Assembly (NCBI GenBank): GCA_028281885.1
Contig: JANQJA010000013.1
Location: 62,001-126,000 of the forward strand
Direction: 5' to 3'
From: Pseudomonadales bacterium
GTDB taxonomy: Bacteria > Pseudomonadota > Gammaproteobacteria > Pseudomonadales > Azotimanducaceae
DNA: 64,000 bases
Shown in pieces: positions 47,155-57,500 of the stretch (positions are counted from its first letter, which is position 1; each line of letters starts with the position of its first letter). The notes beneath the pieces are model-generated. The model worked only from the letters and a program-made list of their open reading frames with translations, was not told the DNA's origin and did not search any database. Both the position numbers and the translations under genes were made by a program.

Positions 47155-47880
47155 ATGCATGTCCTGAGCGCACAGCATCTGGCGAAGTCCTATCGCGGAC
47201 ATAAAGTTGTCGAAGACGTCACGCTCTCGATCCGAACTGGCGAGGTGGTTGGTTTGCTCGGGCCCAACGGTGCCGGCAAAACCACCTGCTTCTATATGAT
47301 CGCCGGCTCGATTCGCGGTGATGCGGGGAGGGTGCTGTTCGATGACACTGACATTACGCCCAAACCCATGCACGAGCGGGCGCGCACGGGGATTGGCTAC
47401 CTGCCGCAGGAACCTTCAGTGTTTCGCAAGCTCAGTGTCGAAGACAATATCCTCGCGATACTGGAAACCCGCCGTGATTTATCAGCGGCCCAGCGTCGGG
47501 AACAACTGGAATCATTGCTCGATGAATTCCACATCAGTCATCTCAGCAACAGCAAGGGTATGTCGTTGTCGGGCGGTGAGCGCCGCCGGGTAGAGATCGC
47601 CCGGGCTCTTGCGACAGAACCTGCCTTCATGTTGCTGGACGAACCCTTCGCCGGCGTCGATCCCATCTCTGTCGGTGATATCAAAGCAATTATCAGGCAA
47701 CTCTCCATGCGCGACATCGGCGTGCTGATCACAGACCACAACGTTCGGGACACACTCGACATCTGCGAGCGAGCCTACATTGTCAGCGAAGGTCATATCA
47801 TCGCCGAAGGGAAACCAGACGATGTACTGCTAAACGAACAGGTCAGGCGAGTCTATCTCGGAGAAGACTTCCGGATGTAA
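47155..47880 (+). CDS. lptB: LPS export ABC transporter ATPase LptB
   Basis: LptB is the cytoplasmic ATPase that powers LPS extraction from the inner membrane. The 241-residue product has Walker [28 protein letters not shown], the signature LSGGERRR, Walker [14 protein letters not shown] and the H-loop ITDHN. It starts two bases after lptA. rpoN follows after 46 bases. Confidence 0.98.
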   Translation: MHVLSAQHLAKSYRGHKVVEDVTLSIRTGEVVGLLGPNGAGKTTCFYMIAGSIRGDAGRVLFDDTDITPKPMHERARTGIGYLPQEPSVFRKLSVEDNILAILETRRDLSAAQRREQLESLLDEFHISHLSNSKGMSLSGGERRRVEIARALATEPAFMLLDEPFAGVDPISVGDIKAIIRQLSMRDIGVLITDHNVRDTLDICERAYIVSEGHIIAEGKPDDVLLNEQVRRVYLGEDFRM

Positions 47881-47926
47881 GGTCCGGCGCTTTCATTCAA
47901 ACAAGCCAAGCAAGTATGATACCAAC

Positions 47927-49504
47927 ATGGCTATGAAACCGGCCTTGGCGCTGAAAATGGGGCAACAGCTGCGGATGACACCGCAGCTACAACAGGCTAT
48001 TCGGCTACTGCAACTGTCCACTTTCGATCTTCAGCAGGAGATTCAGGAAGCCCTCGATTCCAACCCGATGCTCGAGGAGTTGCAGGAAGAAGCCACCCAG
48101 GACAGTGGTGAAGAGCCGACCTCACTGGACGCACCTGACGAGGCCGCCGACACCACAGGCGATGCAGAGCCAGCCGAGAATTCCAGTGATGGCAGTGACA
48201 GCAGCGATGAGCCACCGCCCCCGGACCCGGAGATCGACGGGGACTATGAGCCGGATTCCGCCGAACACCTGTCGTCCGACAACATCAGCGATGACCTGCC
48301 GGTAGACAGTGCCTGGGAAGATGTTTGGGACGATACCCCGATCGCACCGACAAGCCACTACAGTGACAGCGCAGACGGTGACGATAACTACCTGGATACG
48401 CGCAACTCGGCGCCCGCGTCATTGCAATCCCATCTCGAAGAGCAACTGAATCTGCTCTCACTATCGGAGACCGACGAAATCATTGCGATTACGATTCTGG
48501 ACGGTCTCGATGACGACGGCATCCTGACCATTCCGCTGGAAGGCATCGCTGAATCCATTCCACCTGAATATGAGGTAGAAATGGATGAGATCGAGGCAGT
48601 GCTGCATCTCATCCAGCACCTGGACCCCATCGGGGTCGCCGCCCGAAATCTTCAGGAATGCCTCAGTATCCAACTGCGATCATTGCCAATAGAGACACCC
48701 TGGCGTGACGCTGCCATCGATGTCATCTGCAATCACCTGGATGCGCTGGGCAATCGCGACTACAGTCTGTTACTGCGAAAGGCGCGCCTCAAGGAGCCGG
48801 AACTCAAGGCGGTGATCGAACTTATTCAGTCGCTGAATCCAAGGCCTGGCGCTGACTTTGCCGCCGATGACACAGAGTACGTCGACCCTGATGTGATCGT
48901 GACCCGACAGAAGGGACGCTGGATGGTCGAACTGAATCCGAAGTCCGCACCTCGCATCCGTGTGAATCCAGAATACGCGTCACTGGTGAAGCGGGCGGAC
49001 AGCAGTTCCGACAATACTTACCTGAAAAACCATCTGCAGGAAGCAAGATGGTTCATCAAGAGCCTGCAGCAACGCAACGACACCCTGCTCAGGGTTGCAA
49101 CCAAGATTGTCGAGTTTCAGCGCGGCTTCTTCGAGTACGGAGAACAGGCAATGAAGCCGCTGGTGCTCCATGACATCGCCGAGGCAGTGGAACTCCACGA
49201 ATCGACCATCTCCCGGGTCACTACCCAGAAATACATGCACACGCCCATGGGCGTTTTCGAACTGAAGTACTTCTTCTCCAGCCACGTCAGCACCCAGTCC
49301 GGCGGCGGCGAGGTTTCATCGACCGCTATCCGGGCACTGATCAAGCAACTGGTCGCGGACGAAAACCCCCGCAAGCCGCTCTCGGACAGCAAGATTGCCA
49401 ACCTGCTGGCTGAGCAAAATATCAAGGTGGCGCGCAGAACCATCGCCAAATACCGCGAATCCCTGATGATTCCGCCCTCGAACGAACGCAAGCAGCTGGT
49501 ATAA
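47927..49504 (+). CDS. rpoN: RNA polymerase sigma-54 factor RpoN
   Basis: RpoN directs polymerase to -24/-12 promoters with AAA activators. The 525-residue product has the Gln-rich region I ([21 protein letters not shown]). A long acidic region II spans roughly residues 50-140. The core-binding domain and the RpoN box [10 protein letters not shown] come shortly before the C-terminus. It lies between lptB and hpf, the standard order. Confidence 0.98.
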   Translation: MAMKPALALKMGQQLRMTPQLQQAIRLLQLSTFDLQQEIQEALDSNPMLEELQEEATQDSGEEPTSLDAPDEAADTTGDAEPAENSSDGSDSSDEPPPPDPEIDGDYEPDSAEHLSSDNISDDLPVDSAWEDVWDDTPIAPTSHYSDSADGDDNYLDTRNSAPASLQSHLEEQLNLLSLSETDEIIAITILDGLDDDGILTIPLEGIAESIPPEYEVEMDEIEAVLHLIQHLDPIGVAARNLQECLSIQLRSLPIETPWRDAAIDVICNHLDALGNRDYSLLLRKARLKEPELKAVIELIQSLNPRPGADFAADDTEYVDPDVIVTRQKGRWMVELNPKSAPRIRVNPEYASLVKRADSSSDNTYLKNHLQEARWFIKSLQQRNDTLLRVATKIVEFQRGFFEYGEQAMKPLVLHDIAEAVELHESTISRVTTQKYMHTPMGVFELKYFFSSHVSTQSGGGEVSSTAIRALIKQLVADENPRKPLSDSKIANLLAEQNIKVARRTIAKYRESLMIPPSNERKQLV

Positions 49505-49549
49505 GCCCCAACCCGTTGATTTAAAGGCACTTCTGCACACGAACATTTG

Positions 49550-49562
49550 CCCCCAGAGGGGG
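49550..49562 (+). terminator. GC-rich mini-hairpin after rpoN
   Basis: CCCCC-AGA-GGGGG forms a five-base stem with a three-base loop, 46 bases past the rpoN stop. It has no T-run. It overlaps the beginning of the hpf leader structure by one base. Confidence 0.35.
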
Positions 49563-49596
49563 TCCAATATTGAGTGTCCCCGGTATATATTGGGAC
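49562..49596 (+). promoter_or_regulatory. folded leader upstream of hpf
   Basis: GTCCAATAT (49562-49570) can pair with ATATTGGGAC (49587-49596). The same right arm can pair instead with TGTCCC at 49575-49580, so two structures exclude each other. The hpf ribosome site AGGAG lies at 49613-49617, nearby. A regulatory leader is plausible; it is inferred. Confidence 0.4.
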
Positions 49597-49625
49597 ATGC
49601 AACACGTCACTCAGGAGTTTGAGCT

Positions 49626-49931
49626 ATGCAAATCAACGTTAGCGGCCACCATGTCGATGTCACTGATGCCCTCCGAAATTACGTGGAGTCGAAGCTGGAT
49701 CGTCTGGAAAGGCATTCTGATCGCATTAATCACATGGATGTCATCCTGAGCGTTGAGAAACAACGACAAAAAGCAGAGTCCACGGTGCGCTTCCCCGGGG
49801 GCGAGCTGTTCGCCGATGCAGAGTCAGAAGATCTGTATGCCGCTATCGACAAGCTGGCCGACAAACTCGATCGTCAGCTCATCAAGCAGAAAGAAAAGAG
49901 CAAAGACAAAAAGCACCGCGCCGCGCGCTAG
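49626..49931 (+). CDS. hpf: ribosome hibernation promoting factor HPF (short form)
   Basis: HPF binds the 30S subunit in stationary phase and, in gammaproteobacteria, helps form 100S dimers. The 101-residue short-form product has MQINVSGHHVDVTDALRNYVESKLDRLERH and SEDLYAAIDKLADKLDRQLIKQK. The typical basic C-terminus is KDKKHRAAR. It lies between rpoN and ptsN. Confidence 0.96.
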   Translation: MQINVSGHHVDVTDALRNYVESKLDRLERHSDRINHMDVILSVEKQRQKAESTVRFPGGELFADAESEDLYAAIDKLADKLDRQLIKQKEKSKDKKHRAAR

Positions 49932-50016
49932 CCGGCCAACACTCCGTACACAGGCCATCGCTCCCTGCGGTGGCCCCACCCACTCTCCCGGGACACGTGT
50001 GCTGGGTCATTGGCGT

Positions 50017-50025
50017 TGCTATAAT
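50017..50025 (+). promoter_or_regulatory. extended -10 promoter of ptsN-rapZ-ptsO
   Basis: TGCTATAAT is a perfect extended -10 element 29 bases before the ptsN GTG. The -35 is weak, as is common for extended -10 promoters. The leader would be about 22 bases and has no clear ribosome site. Confidence 0.6.
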
Positions 50026-50053
50026 CAGCAACTCCTAGTTGTGTCGCTTTGCC

Positions 50054-50533
50054 GTGGATATTCAATCAATTCTCACCCCCGAACGAACCTACTGTTCTCT
50101 CACTGCGGCGAGCAAGAAAAAAGCCATCGAAGAAGCCGCGCAACGGATCGCCGAGTCCGGCCTGAACCTGAGTGCGCAGCAGATATATGACGGCCTGATC
50201 AACCGGGAGAAACTCGGTACCACAGCAATCGGGAAAGGCGTTGCCATACCCCATTGTCGGGTGGACGGCTGTCAGTCCATCGTCGGTAGCCTGTTTCGTC
50301 TTGAAGAACCCATCGACTTTGATTCCTTTGACGACGAACCGGTTCGCATTCTGTTCGTCCTGTTGGTGCCGGAGCATGAAGTCGAAGATCACCTGAAAGC
50401 GCTGCGCCTACTGGCCGAGCGATTCGAGTCTGATGAGTATCGGGGCCGACTGCTGACAGCCAGCGACGACCGAGGACTTTTTGATGAGGCGATCGCCGTG
50501 CTCACCCACAGCGATGAAGCGCCGGAATCCTGA
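50054..50533 (+). CDS. ptsN: nitrogen PTS protein EIIA-Ntr (PtsN)
   Basis: PtsN accepts phosphate from NPr in the nitrogen PTS, which controls potassium and envelope functions rather than sugar uptake. I chose the GTG at 50054 (MDIQSILTPERTYCSL), matching the family start. The 159-residue product has the phosphorylated histidine in GKGVAIPHCRV at about residue 67. It is followed by rapZ and ptsO. Confidence 0.95.
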   Translation: MDIQSILTPERTYCSLTAASKKKAIEEAAQRIAESGLNLSAQQIYDGLINREKLGTTAIGKGVAIPHCRVDGCQSIVGSLFRLEEPIDFDSFDDEPVRILFVLLVPEHEVEDHLKALRLLAERFESDEYRGRLLTASDDRGLFDEAIAVLTHSDEAPES

Positions 50534-50545
50534 CAGGAGCACATC

Positions 50546-51436
50546 ATGATTTCCCTGGTGATCATCAGCGGGCGATCCGGTTCCGGCAAAAGTACCGCGC
50601 TGCATGTGCTGGAGGATCTGGGCTTTTACTGTATCGACAACCTCCCCGTGAGCCTCTTGCCACCGTTGATCGAACGCATCGGTGAAAGTCATCCCGAACA
50701 CAAGATTGCAGTCAGCATTGACGCGCGTAACGTCGCAACAGACCTCGCCAAATTCGCAAGCATCATCGACCAGATCGACCGCGAGCGGGTCTCCCTGAAG
50801 ATCGTCTATCTCGATTCGGCCAACGAAACACTGGTCAAACGATTCAGTGAAACCCGCCGCAAACATCCATTGTCCAGCGACGAACGAGGCCTCTCCGAGT
50901 CACTGGAACTGGAAACCAAATTACTGGATCCGATCACCAGCGTTGCAGACCTCACCATCGATACCACCAACCTGTCGATTCACGAGTTACGCGATACAGT
51001 CAAGGTACGGGTTGCCGGTTCTGATCATGAGTTTGCCCTGCTGTTTCAGTCTTTCGCCTTCAAAGGCGGCGTTCCTATCGATGCCGACATGGTCTTCGAC
51101 GTCCGCTGTCTCCCGAATCCGCACTGGGTCCCAAGCCTCCGAGCACTGACGGGCCTCGAGCAGCCGGTCATCGATTTTCTGCAGTCCGAGGACGAAGTCG
51201 GGCAGATGATCGATGATATCTCCGGCTTCCTTGAGCGGTGGCTGCCCCGCTTCGAAGCGAACAACCGCAGTTATATGACCATCGCAATCGGCTGTACCGG
51301 CGGTCAGCACCGGTCCGTCTACATCTCGCAATGTCTGTTCGAACGCTTCTCTCCCCAATGGAAAAATGTTCAGATACGACATAGAGAAATTGCGCAGATC
51401 CCGGCACATCAGGAATACCTCGATCTGTCACATTAG
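50546..51436 (+). CDS. rapZ: RNase adaptor RapZ
   Basis: RapZ (YvcJ family) binds nucleotides, and in enterics it guides RNase E to GlmZ sRNA to control GlmS. The 296-residue product has Walker A GRSGSGKST at about 9-17 and FYCIDNLPVSLL. The C-terminal GCTGGQHRSVY is the RNA-binding signature. It lies between ptsN and ptsO, the conserved order. Whether GlmZ exists here is unknown. Confidence 0.97.
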   Translation: MISLVIISGRSGSGKSTALHVLEDLGFYCIDNLPVSLLPPLIERIGESHPEHKIAVSIDARNVATDLAKFASIIDQIDRERVSLKIVYLDSANETLVKRFSETRRKHPLSSDERGLSESLELETKLLDPITSVADLTIDTTNLSIHELRDTVKVRVAGSDHEFALLFQSFAFKGGVPIDADMVFDVRCLPNPHWVPSLRALTGLEQPVIDFLQSEDEVGQMIDDISGFLERWLPRFEANNRSYMTIAIGCTGGQHRSVYISQCLFERFSPQWKNVQIRHREIAQIPAHQEYLDLSH

Positions 51437-51451
51437 TCAGGACTAGGACGC

Positions 51452-51721
51452 TTGATCGTAAGAACCTGCACGATCAGAAATCGACTCGGTCTGCACGCGA
51501 GAGCAGCTTCCCTGCTGGTACAGGTAGCGCAAAACCATGGCGCCAGCGTGACCCTCCGAAATGGCGATCAGAGCGCCAATGCAAAAAGCATCATGTCGGT
51601 GCTGATGCTACAGGCAAGCCAGGGTACTGAAATCACACTTGAGGCTTCCGGCGACGACGCCGAACGGGCCATCGAAGCCATCAGCGAGCTGATAGACGAT
51701 CTGTTCGGCGAACCGGACTAG
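51452..51721 (+). CDS. ptsO: nitrogen PTS phosphocarrier protein NPr (PtsO)
   Basis: NPr is the HPr-like carrier of the nitrogen PTS, passing phosphate from EI-Ntr to PtsN. The 89-residue product starts with TTG and has the phosphorylated His at residue 15 in RLGLHARAAS. It also has AKSIMSVLMLQASQGTEI. ptsP is not in this window. Confidence 0.96.
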   Translation: MIVRTCTIRNRLGLHARAASLLVQVAQNHGASVTLRNGDQSANAKSIMSVLMLQASQGTEITLEASGDDAERAIEAISELIDDLFGEPD

Positions 51722-51724
51722 CCC

Positions 51725-53083
51725 GTGAGTCAATCAGAAAACGACACCGTCACACCCGTACGCCAGCAACTGGCGGACCTGATTGAAACCGGGACCTACA
51801 ATCAGGTCCGCAATCTCATGGAAATGCTCCAGGCCGCAGACGTGGCAGCTCTGCTTCGAGCCTCTCCACCTTCCCAGCGCCGCATTATCTGGCAACTTGT
51901 CGAAGACGACGAGCGAGCCGGGATTCTTCACCAGATTGACGATGAAATCATCGCCGACCTGCTCGGCAGTCAACCCGCAGACGAGGTCGCGCAACTGATC
52001 GAGAATGTCGGATCGGACGACGACGTGATCGATATTCTGCAACATCTGCCGGACCAGATGACCCAGCAGATCCTGGCTTCGATGGACACACAGGACAGGG
52101 ATCGCGTCGAGAACCTGCTGTCCTATCCAGAAGATACTGCTGGCGGCATGATGGACACGGACGCCATCAGTGTTCGGCCACAGGTCACTCTCGATGTGGT
52201 GATTCGTTACCTGCGCCGCTATCCTGAGCTGCCGCCGACAACGGACTGCGTCTACGTTGTCAGCTCCGCGAACGAGTTCCTGGGCGTGTTGCCCTTTACG
52301 ACTCTGCTGGTATCCGATCCCTCGATGACGGTGAGGGAGATGATGAATACAGAAATTGAACCCATCCCCGTCGACATGCCCGAATCCGAAGTGACCTCTC
52401 GTTTCGAACGTTATGATCTGGTCTCCGCGCCCGTGATCGACGAGGAAAGGCGTCTGGTAGGCAGGATCACCATCGATGACGTCGTCGACGTGATCATCGA
52501 CGAAGGTGAGCATTCGCTGCTGGGGATGGCGGGCCTGACGGAAGACGATGACGCGTTTGCATCGATCGTTCCGACAGCACGAAGCCGTGCCTTCTGGCTG
52601 GGCGCCAACCTGATTACGGCATTCATCGCATCAGCCGTCATCAACCTGTTTGAAGAAACCATCGCCAAGGTCGTGGCGCTGGCAGTACTCATGCCTATCG
52701 TCGCAAGTATGGGTGGTGTGGCCGGTAGTCAGACCCTGACGCTGGTCATTCGCACCATGGCGCACGGTGATCTCGACGCCAACAACCGGCGCTGGCTGCG
52801 AAACCGGGAGCTGGCCGTCGGCGCCATCAATGGTGTCGTCTGGGCACTGCTGGTTGCCATTGGGGCCGCGCTGGTCTTCCGCGACCTCACACTGGCATTT
52901 GTGATCGCTGCCGCGCTGATCATCAATATGTTAACCGCCGCGCTCTCCGGTGCCATGCTGCCATCCATGCTAAAGTCCCTGAAAATCGACCCTGCCATTG
53001 CCGGTACTGTTGTGCTGACCACGATTACCGATGTCGTCGGGTTTATGTCTTTTCTCGGCCTCGCGACCCTTTTTTACGCATGA
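51725..53083 (+). CDS. mgtE: magnesium transporter MgtE
   Basis: MgtE is a magnesium-gated inner-membrane channel. The 452-residue product has the N domain (RQQLADLIETGTYNQVRNLMEMLQA, DEVAQLIENVGSDD) and two CBS domains (MDTDAISVRPQVTLDVV and VREMMNTEIEPIPVDM onward). The C-terminal membrane domain has five segments and the pore signature VASMGGVAGSQTLTLVIRTMA. It starts with GTG three bases after ptsO. pmbA, which is often nearby, is absent. Confidence 0.96.
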   Translation: MSQSENDTVTPVRQQLADLIETGTYNQVRNLMEMLQAADVAALLRASPPSQRRIIWQLVEDDERAGILHQIDDEIIADLLGSQPADEVAQLIENVGSDDDVIDILQHLPDQMTQQILASMDTQDRDRVENLLSYPEDTAGGMMDTDAISVRPQVTLDVVIRYLRRYPELPPTTDCVYVVSSANEFLGVLPFTTLLVSDPSMTVREMMNTEIEPIPVDMPESEVTSRFERYDLVSAPVIDEERRLVGRITIDDVVDVIIDEGEHSLLGMAGLTEDDDAFASIVPTARSRAFWLGANLITAFIASAVINLFEETIAKVVALAVLMPIVASMGGVAGSQTLTLVIRTMAHGDLDANNRRWLRNRELAVGAINGVVWALLVAIGAALVFRDLTLAFVIAAALIINMLTAALSGAMLPSMLKSLKIDPAIAGTVVLTTITDVVGFMSFLGLATLFYA

Positions 53084-53100
53084 ATGGTTTACGCATGAAT
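53073..53100 (+). repeat. 15-bp tandem duplication at the mgtE stop
   Basis: TTTACGCATGAAT occurs twice with period 15. The first copy contains the mgtE TGA stop. The second copy lies in the leader of darP. It resembles the other two-copy duplications at 13754 and 32838. Confidence 0.8.
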
Positions 53101-53143
53101 TGTCTTATGGATGAACTCCACGTCCAGGTTTCTCCAGGTTCCC

Positions 53144-53653
53144 ATGGCTGATTCACTCGACGAAGAATTCGAGCGCCCCAGTAAATCCCAGCGCAAACGG
53201 GATATGGATGCGCTGAAAGAGCTGGGCACCAAGTTGCTGGACGTGCCCGACGAGCAGCTCGAGAAGATGCCTGACCCGGCGTTGGTTGAAGCAGTTCGAA
53301 CCGGGCGTGGGCTTGCGCGGGGATCAGCACGCAAGCGGCAGATCCAGTACATTGGCAAACTACTGCGCGATGAATCCCTCGCGGCCGCCGCAAGACATGT
53401 CATCGACCGACTCGATGCCAGCTCCCGGGTTCATGTCCAGGCATTTCATCGGCTGGAGCAGTGGCGTGACCGCCTGGTTCAGCAAGACCCCGACGTCATG
53501 ACAGAGATTCTCGGTAAATATCCGGAAACGGACCGACAGCAGCTTCGCCAGCTCGTCAGAAAAGCGATTGACGAAGTAGCGCGAGACGTAAAGCCGCCCA
53601 TTGCCTATCGAAAACTGTTCCAGTTCCTGAAACAGACCAGCGGCGAACACTAA
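53144..53653 (+). CDS. darP: ribosome-associated protein DarP (YjgA)
   Basis: DarP is a 50S assembly factor (DUF615). I chose the ATG at 53144 (MADSLDEEFERPSKSQRKRDMDALKELG), close to the family start. An ATG at 53111 would add 11 residues. The 169-residue product is highly charged and helical, with RKRQIQYIGKLLR and TDRQQLRQLVRKA. The C-terminus IAYRKLFQFLKQ is typical. It is convergent with nit. tldD and pmbA, which flank it in Pseudomonas-type orders, are absent. Confidence 0.92.
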   Translation: MADSLDEEFERPSKSQRKRDMDALKELGTKLLDVPDEQLEKMPDPALVEAVRTGRGLARGSARKRQIQYIGKLLRDESLAAAARHVIDRLDASSRVHVQAFHRLEQWRDRLVQQDPDVMTEILGKYPETDRQQLRQLVRKAIDEVARDVKPPIAYRKLFQFLKQTSGEH

Positions 53654-53675
53654 CAAGGAGGACTAACTCTCCTTG
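53654..53675. terminator. short bidirectional hairpin between darP and nit
   Basis: CAAGGAG and CTCCTTG form a seven-base stem around the nit stop codon, immediately after the darP stop. There is no long T-run, so its efficiency is unclear. Confidence 0.4.
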
Positions 53676-54517
53676 AGCGGCGTTCCGTTGAAGATACGTC
53701 GCTGTTCCAGTACTGGCATCTTTTGTCTGGCTGCCGCGGCAACGCCCACATCAATATCCGCATAGAGGATGGCTTCGCCTTCTCCGGCCCGACAAATCAC
53801 CTCGCCCCAGGGGTCGACAACCATACTGTGGCCATAGGTCTGGCGGCCCGAGTCATGCTCCCCTCCCTGGCAGGCCGCGACAACAAAACTGAACGACTCG
53901 ATGGCGCGTGCCCGCAACAGGACCTCAAAGTGAGCCTCTCCCGTTGGCCGCGTAAACGCCGAAGGAACAGCAATGACTTCCGCGCCGCGATAGAACAGTT
54001 CGCGATAGAGTTCCGGGAAGCGAATGTCATAGCACACCGACAGTCCAACCTGCCCAAACGGTGTTGCAACGACTTCGATGGACTCCCCCGGTTCAAATGT
54101 CGACGATTCCTCATAACGACGTTGATTGTCCGCGACATCGACATCGAACATGTGAATCTTGTCATAACGAGCCTGCTCAATACCGTTTGCGTCAAACACA
54201 AACGATGCGGCCCTGACTCGCGACCCAGGAACCCATCCACCGTCCGGCCTGACACTACAAGGTATGGTGCCGGCGAATATCCAGCAGCCGCAACGCTCGG
54301 CGAGATCAGATAGCAACCGTCGCAGCGGCCGGCTCTCACCTGCTTCATCGTCTCCCAGGGAGCGTACGTCGTTGGCTGCCAGCGCTCCGAAATTCTCCGG
54401 CAGAAAGATCGCCCTCGCACCCTGTGCTGCCGCTTCAGGAATCAGCGATTCAAGGCGCGCCATGTTCACAGATCGATCCTGGCTACTGACTAACTGAACT
54501 ACCCCGATTTTCGTCAT
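53663..54517 (-). CDS. carbon-nitrogen hydrolase, Nit1/Nit2-like amidase
   Basis: The 284-residue cytoplasmic protein has the nitrilase-superfamily triad: Glu41 in LPENFG, Lys120 in RYDKIHMFDV, and Cys162 in SVCYDIRFPEL. This resembles deaminated-glutathione amidase and omega-amidase proteins, which hydrolyse amides of dicarboxylic metabolites. It follows yhdP with a four-base overlap, a common linkage in gammaproteobacteria. The substrate is not proven. Confidence 0.9.
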   Translation of the reverse strand: MTKIGVVQLVSSQDRSVNMARLESLIPEAAAQGARAIFLPENFGALAANDVRSLGDDEAGESRPLRRLLSDLAERCGCWIFAGTIPCSVRPDGGWVPGSRVRAASFVFDANGIEQARYDKIHMFDVDVADNQRRYEESSTFEPGESIEVVATPFGQVGLSVCYDIRFPELYRELFYRGAEVIAVPSAFTRPTGEAHFEVLLRARAIESFSFVVAACQGGEHDSGRQTYGHSMVVDPWGEVICRAGEGEAILYADIDVGVAAAARQKMPVLEQRRIFNGTPLKES

Positions 54518-57500
54518 GGGGTCTCTTCAGCAAGCTGTTCAGGGGGCGAGGCCTCTGCCTCAGCAGATTCACCTTCCTCCGCGACCTGTCTCACATCGTC
54601 ACTGAATATGGAGTCCAGCGTAACGACCGGCTCATCAATCGTTCCCTCGACCCGATAACGCAGGCTCGTGATCTGATCGATCTGGCTCTGAAAGATCTTC
54701 TGCGCCACCCAGACGCCGGCGCCCACCAAGGGTCCGGTCGCAATCGCGGAGTACGCTGCATACCAGGGCAGATTCCGGCCAACAGGAAGCGTAACAACAA
54801 GATCGTTGTCCAGTTCAGTGGTTTTCAGGTTCAGCGTACCGCCCACTTTGACCGTGCTGCCGGAGCCAACAATCACCATCGGTTCAATCATTGAAACCAC
54901 ACCCTGGTCCAGACGCACGCGCCCCGAGATCTCCGAAAATGAGAAGCCTGTATTCACCACATCGGAAAAATCAAAACGGATGCGCCGGGCAATCGACGCA
55001 AAGTCAAATATGCCAAGCAGGCGTAGTGCGCCCGTACCAGATTCTGCCTGCACAAATCGACCTTCGCCCTCGTGTAGCTGGACCGTCCCGTTGACAGAAT
55101 CCAGATCAATCATCGCCGGAGAACCCGGCCACTTCAGATTCGCATTCATTCTGAAGCTCTGACCTTCGACACTGGATGCGAAGCCCCACGCCTTGAAAGC
55201 AGCCGCGACGTCATCAACCCTGATCTCACCCTCAAACTGGCTGTGAGAAACAGGGTTGGTCAGGTCCCAGACCACCTTCGCGCCACGAGCGATCAACAGC
55301 CCCTTCACCTCGGCTTCCAGATTCAGCAATTCCGAACCGCTTGGCGTGGGTCGGAATTCAAACTGCCATCGCCCGTAATTTTCCTCGCCAACCCGCAGCT
55401 CACGGGTCGTAAAGTCGATTGCCTGAAGCCCTGTCGGATCAAATTCAGCAAGCGGGTCTGAGCCATCATCGGCGCCCGCCGGAAACCTGAGGTAGTCGAG
55501 ATCAATGCCAATGGGGTCCAGGGCATCCGGAACCGATAACCGTCCTGCCAGCATCTCGTTTGTCAGCCCAACCTGCCAGATTCCCGGTTCCCGGGTGATT
55601 TTCGCGGTCACAGCATTCAGATCAAGACCGAACGCATGTAACGCGTCCATGTCGATGCTGATCGCATCGAGCGTGCCTGCCAGTTCTACCGGTTCACCAT
55701 CTTCTGGCGTCAGATAATCCAGCGCCCGGGCCCACTCAGCGTAATCAACTGCGCCAAGCTGCCCGGTCACACGCAACTTGTCATAAGAGACAGCGCCAAA
55801 TGGTTCGTTGCCAAAACTGATGCGACCGCCAACGACCGATCCGGCGACGACTTTTAACGAGACGCGCGTCAGTTCCGACCAGTCCACATCGACCCGGTAG
55901 CCCTCCTCGAGAAACGACTGGCGATATCGATACTGCCGGCCTGAATCATCACTTTTCCTGCCAAGCGGAGCAGGCAGATCAACGGTCACGCCAACCAGAT
56001 CGGAAGTAACCTCTATGTACTCAAGTTCTCCCGCCCGGTCACCGTAGGGCACATGCAACAGAAAATCGTATTGCAGCTGTCCTGATCCTGACCGCAGCAA
56101 CGGCAGATCTGCCCAGTCGTACAGGTCAGCGACAGCCGCCTCGCCCTGCGCACGCAACTGCACCGCTCCCCCGGTGGGCGTCGCCTGGCTGACGATGTTG
56201 CCCTCTACCGGTTGATCAAACAGCATCGCCTGTACCCGGGGCGCAGAGAGTCCCTTTTCCGTCTGATAGCGAATCATTGCGTTGATGTCGCCAACCTGCA
56301 GATCCAGGTCCTTGACCAGGAGCCGGTTGCCATCCAGCGTGACACTCACGTCAGCACCGACCGGCTGCCCCTCCCGAGACCCAATTGGAATATCAAGCCG
56401 GAGCTCGCCCTGATATCGCCCCTCACCTTGCCAGTCAGCAGCAAGATTACCGGTTGCCCCGGCAAGCGGCGTCTCCTGCAGTACACGCAAGCCAGCAGCA
56501 AGTTCACCCGTGACTCCACCGGAAATCGCAACGGTATTTGCAGGCACTTCACTGGAAAGGGGCACCAGAACGTCAGCAATCACATCGTTTCCCAACATCC
56601 GCCCGCTGGCGGAAGATGACTGAATACCCCGGTTGGCGACGTAGACGGTCGCGTCAAGTGTCTCAACGGGAGGCCAGGCTTCATTGAAAGCAAGTTCGGC
56701 CTCCACCACATCAAAGTAGAGCTCGAATGCCTTGCTGTTCTTTGGTGCCGTTCGATCCAGCGTGCCATGAAAGACCATGCCTGCGCGTTCACTCCAGCCA
56801 TCCGTCAGGCTTCCCTCAAGCCAGGTTCGCACCCCGGCATCAACCGTCATCGGGACGTACCGGGCCGCCGTTCCAAGGTCGCCATCGATGACGCCAACCG
56901 CAAGCCCCCAGTTACGATCTACTCGTGCCGGAGCAAGATTGATCTGAAACTGTCCCGCTGCCTGAAGCGACCGATCCGCTACCCGAACATAGGCACTACT
57001 GACCTGGGGATAGCCGGCGGAAAGATCCACCGCCACCCTGCCCCGCCCCGAGTCGAAGGACCAGAGCTCGTCGTAGGCGGTGGGAAATCCGATGGCGAAA
57101 CCGTCGTCGATCAGATCGAGGTAGGCCGATTCCGGACGAGCCACCAGGATGCCGTCGACGTTTCTTACGATGGGCGACTTGCGGTAGGAATCGATCGAAA
57201 CACCCTCAAGCCGGGCAGCCAGCTTGAAATTTGGCGCCGCAGCGCGGCTGTCGACCTGACGCCTCGCAGAGGCGGCGGCACGACCCACCCCGTCATGTCT
57301 CCTGGACTGTAACTCGCCGACGACAGTCACATCGCGGAGCAGCCCGCGAAGGTTCAGACCCTGAATGATCTCCGAGGCCTGCTCACCGACAAGACCAAGC
57401 GACTGTCCCAATGCCAGGGCGCGACGGGACATACGGGCAAGGTCAATCGACGCGACGCTGACCGCGCCGGACCACGTCTCACCTTCGCGCGACCCGGCCA

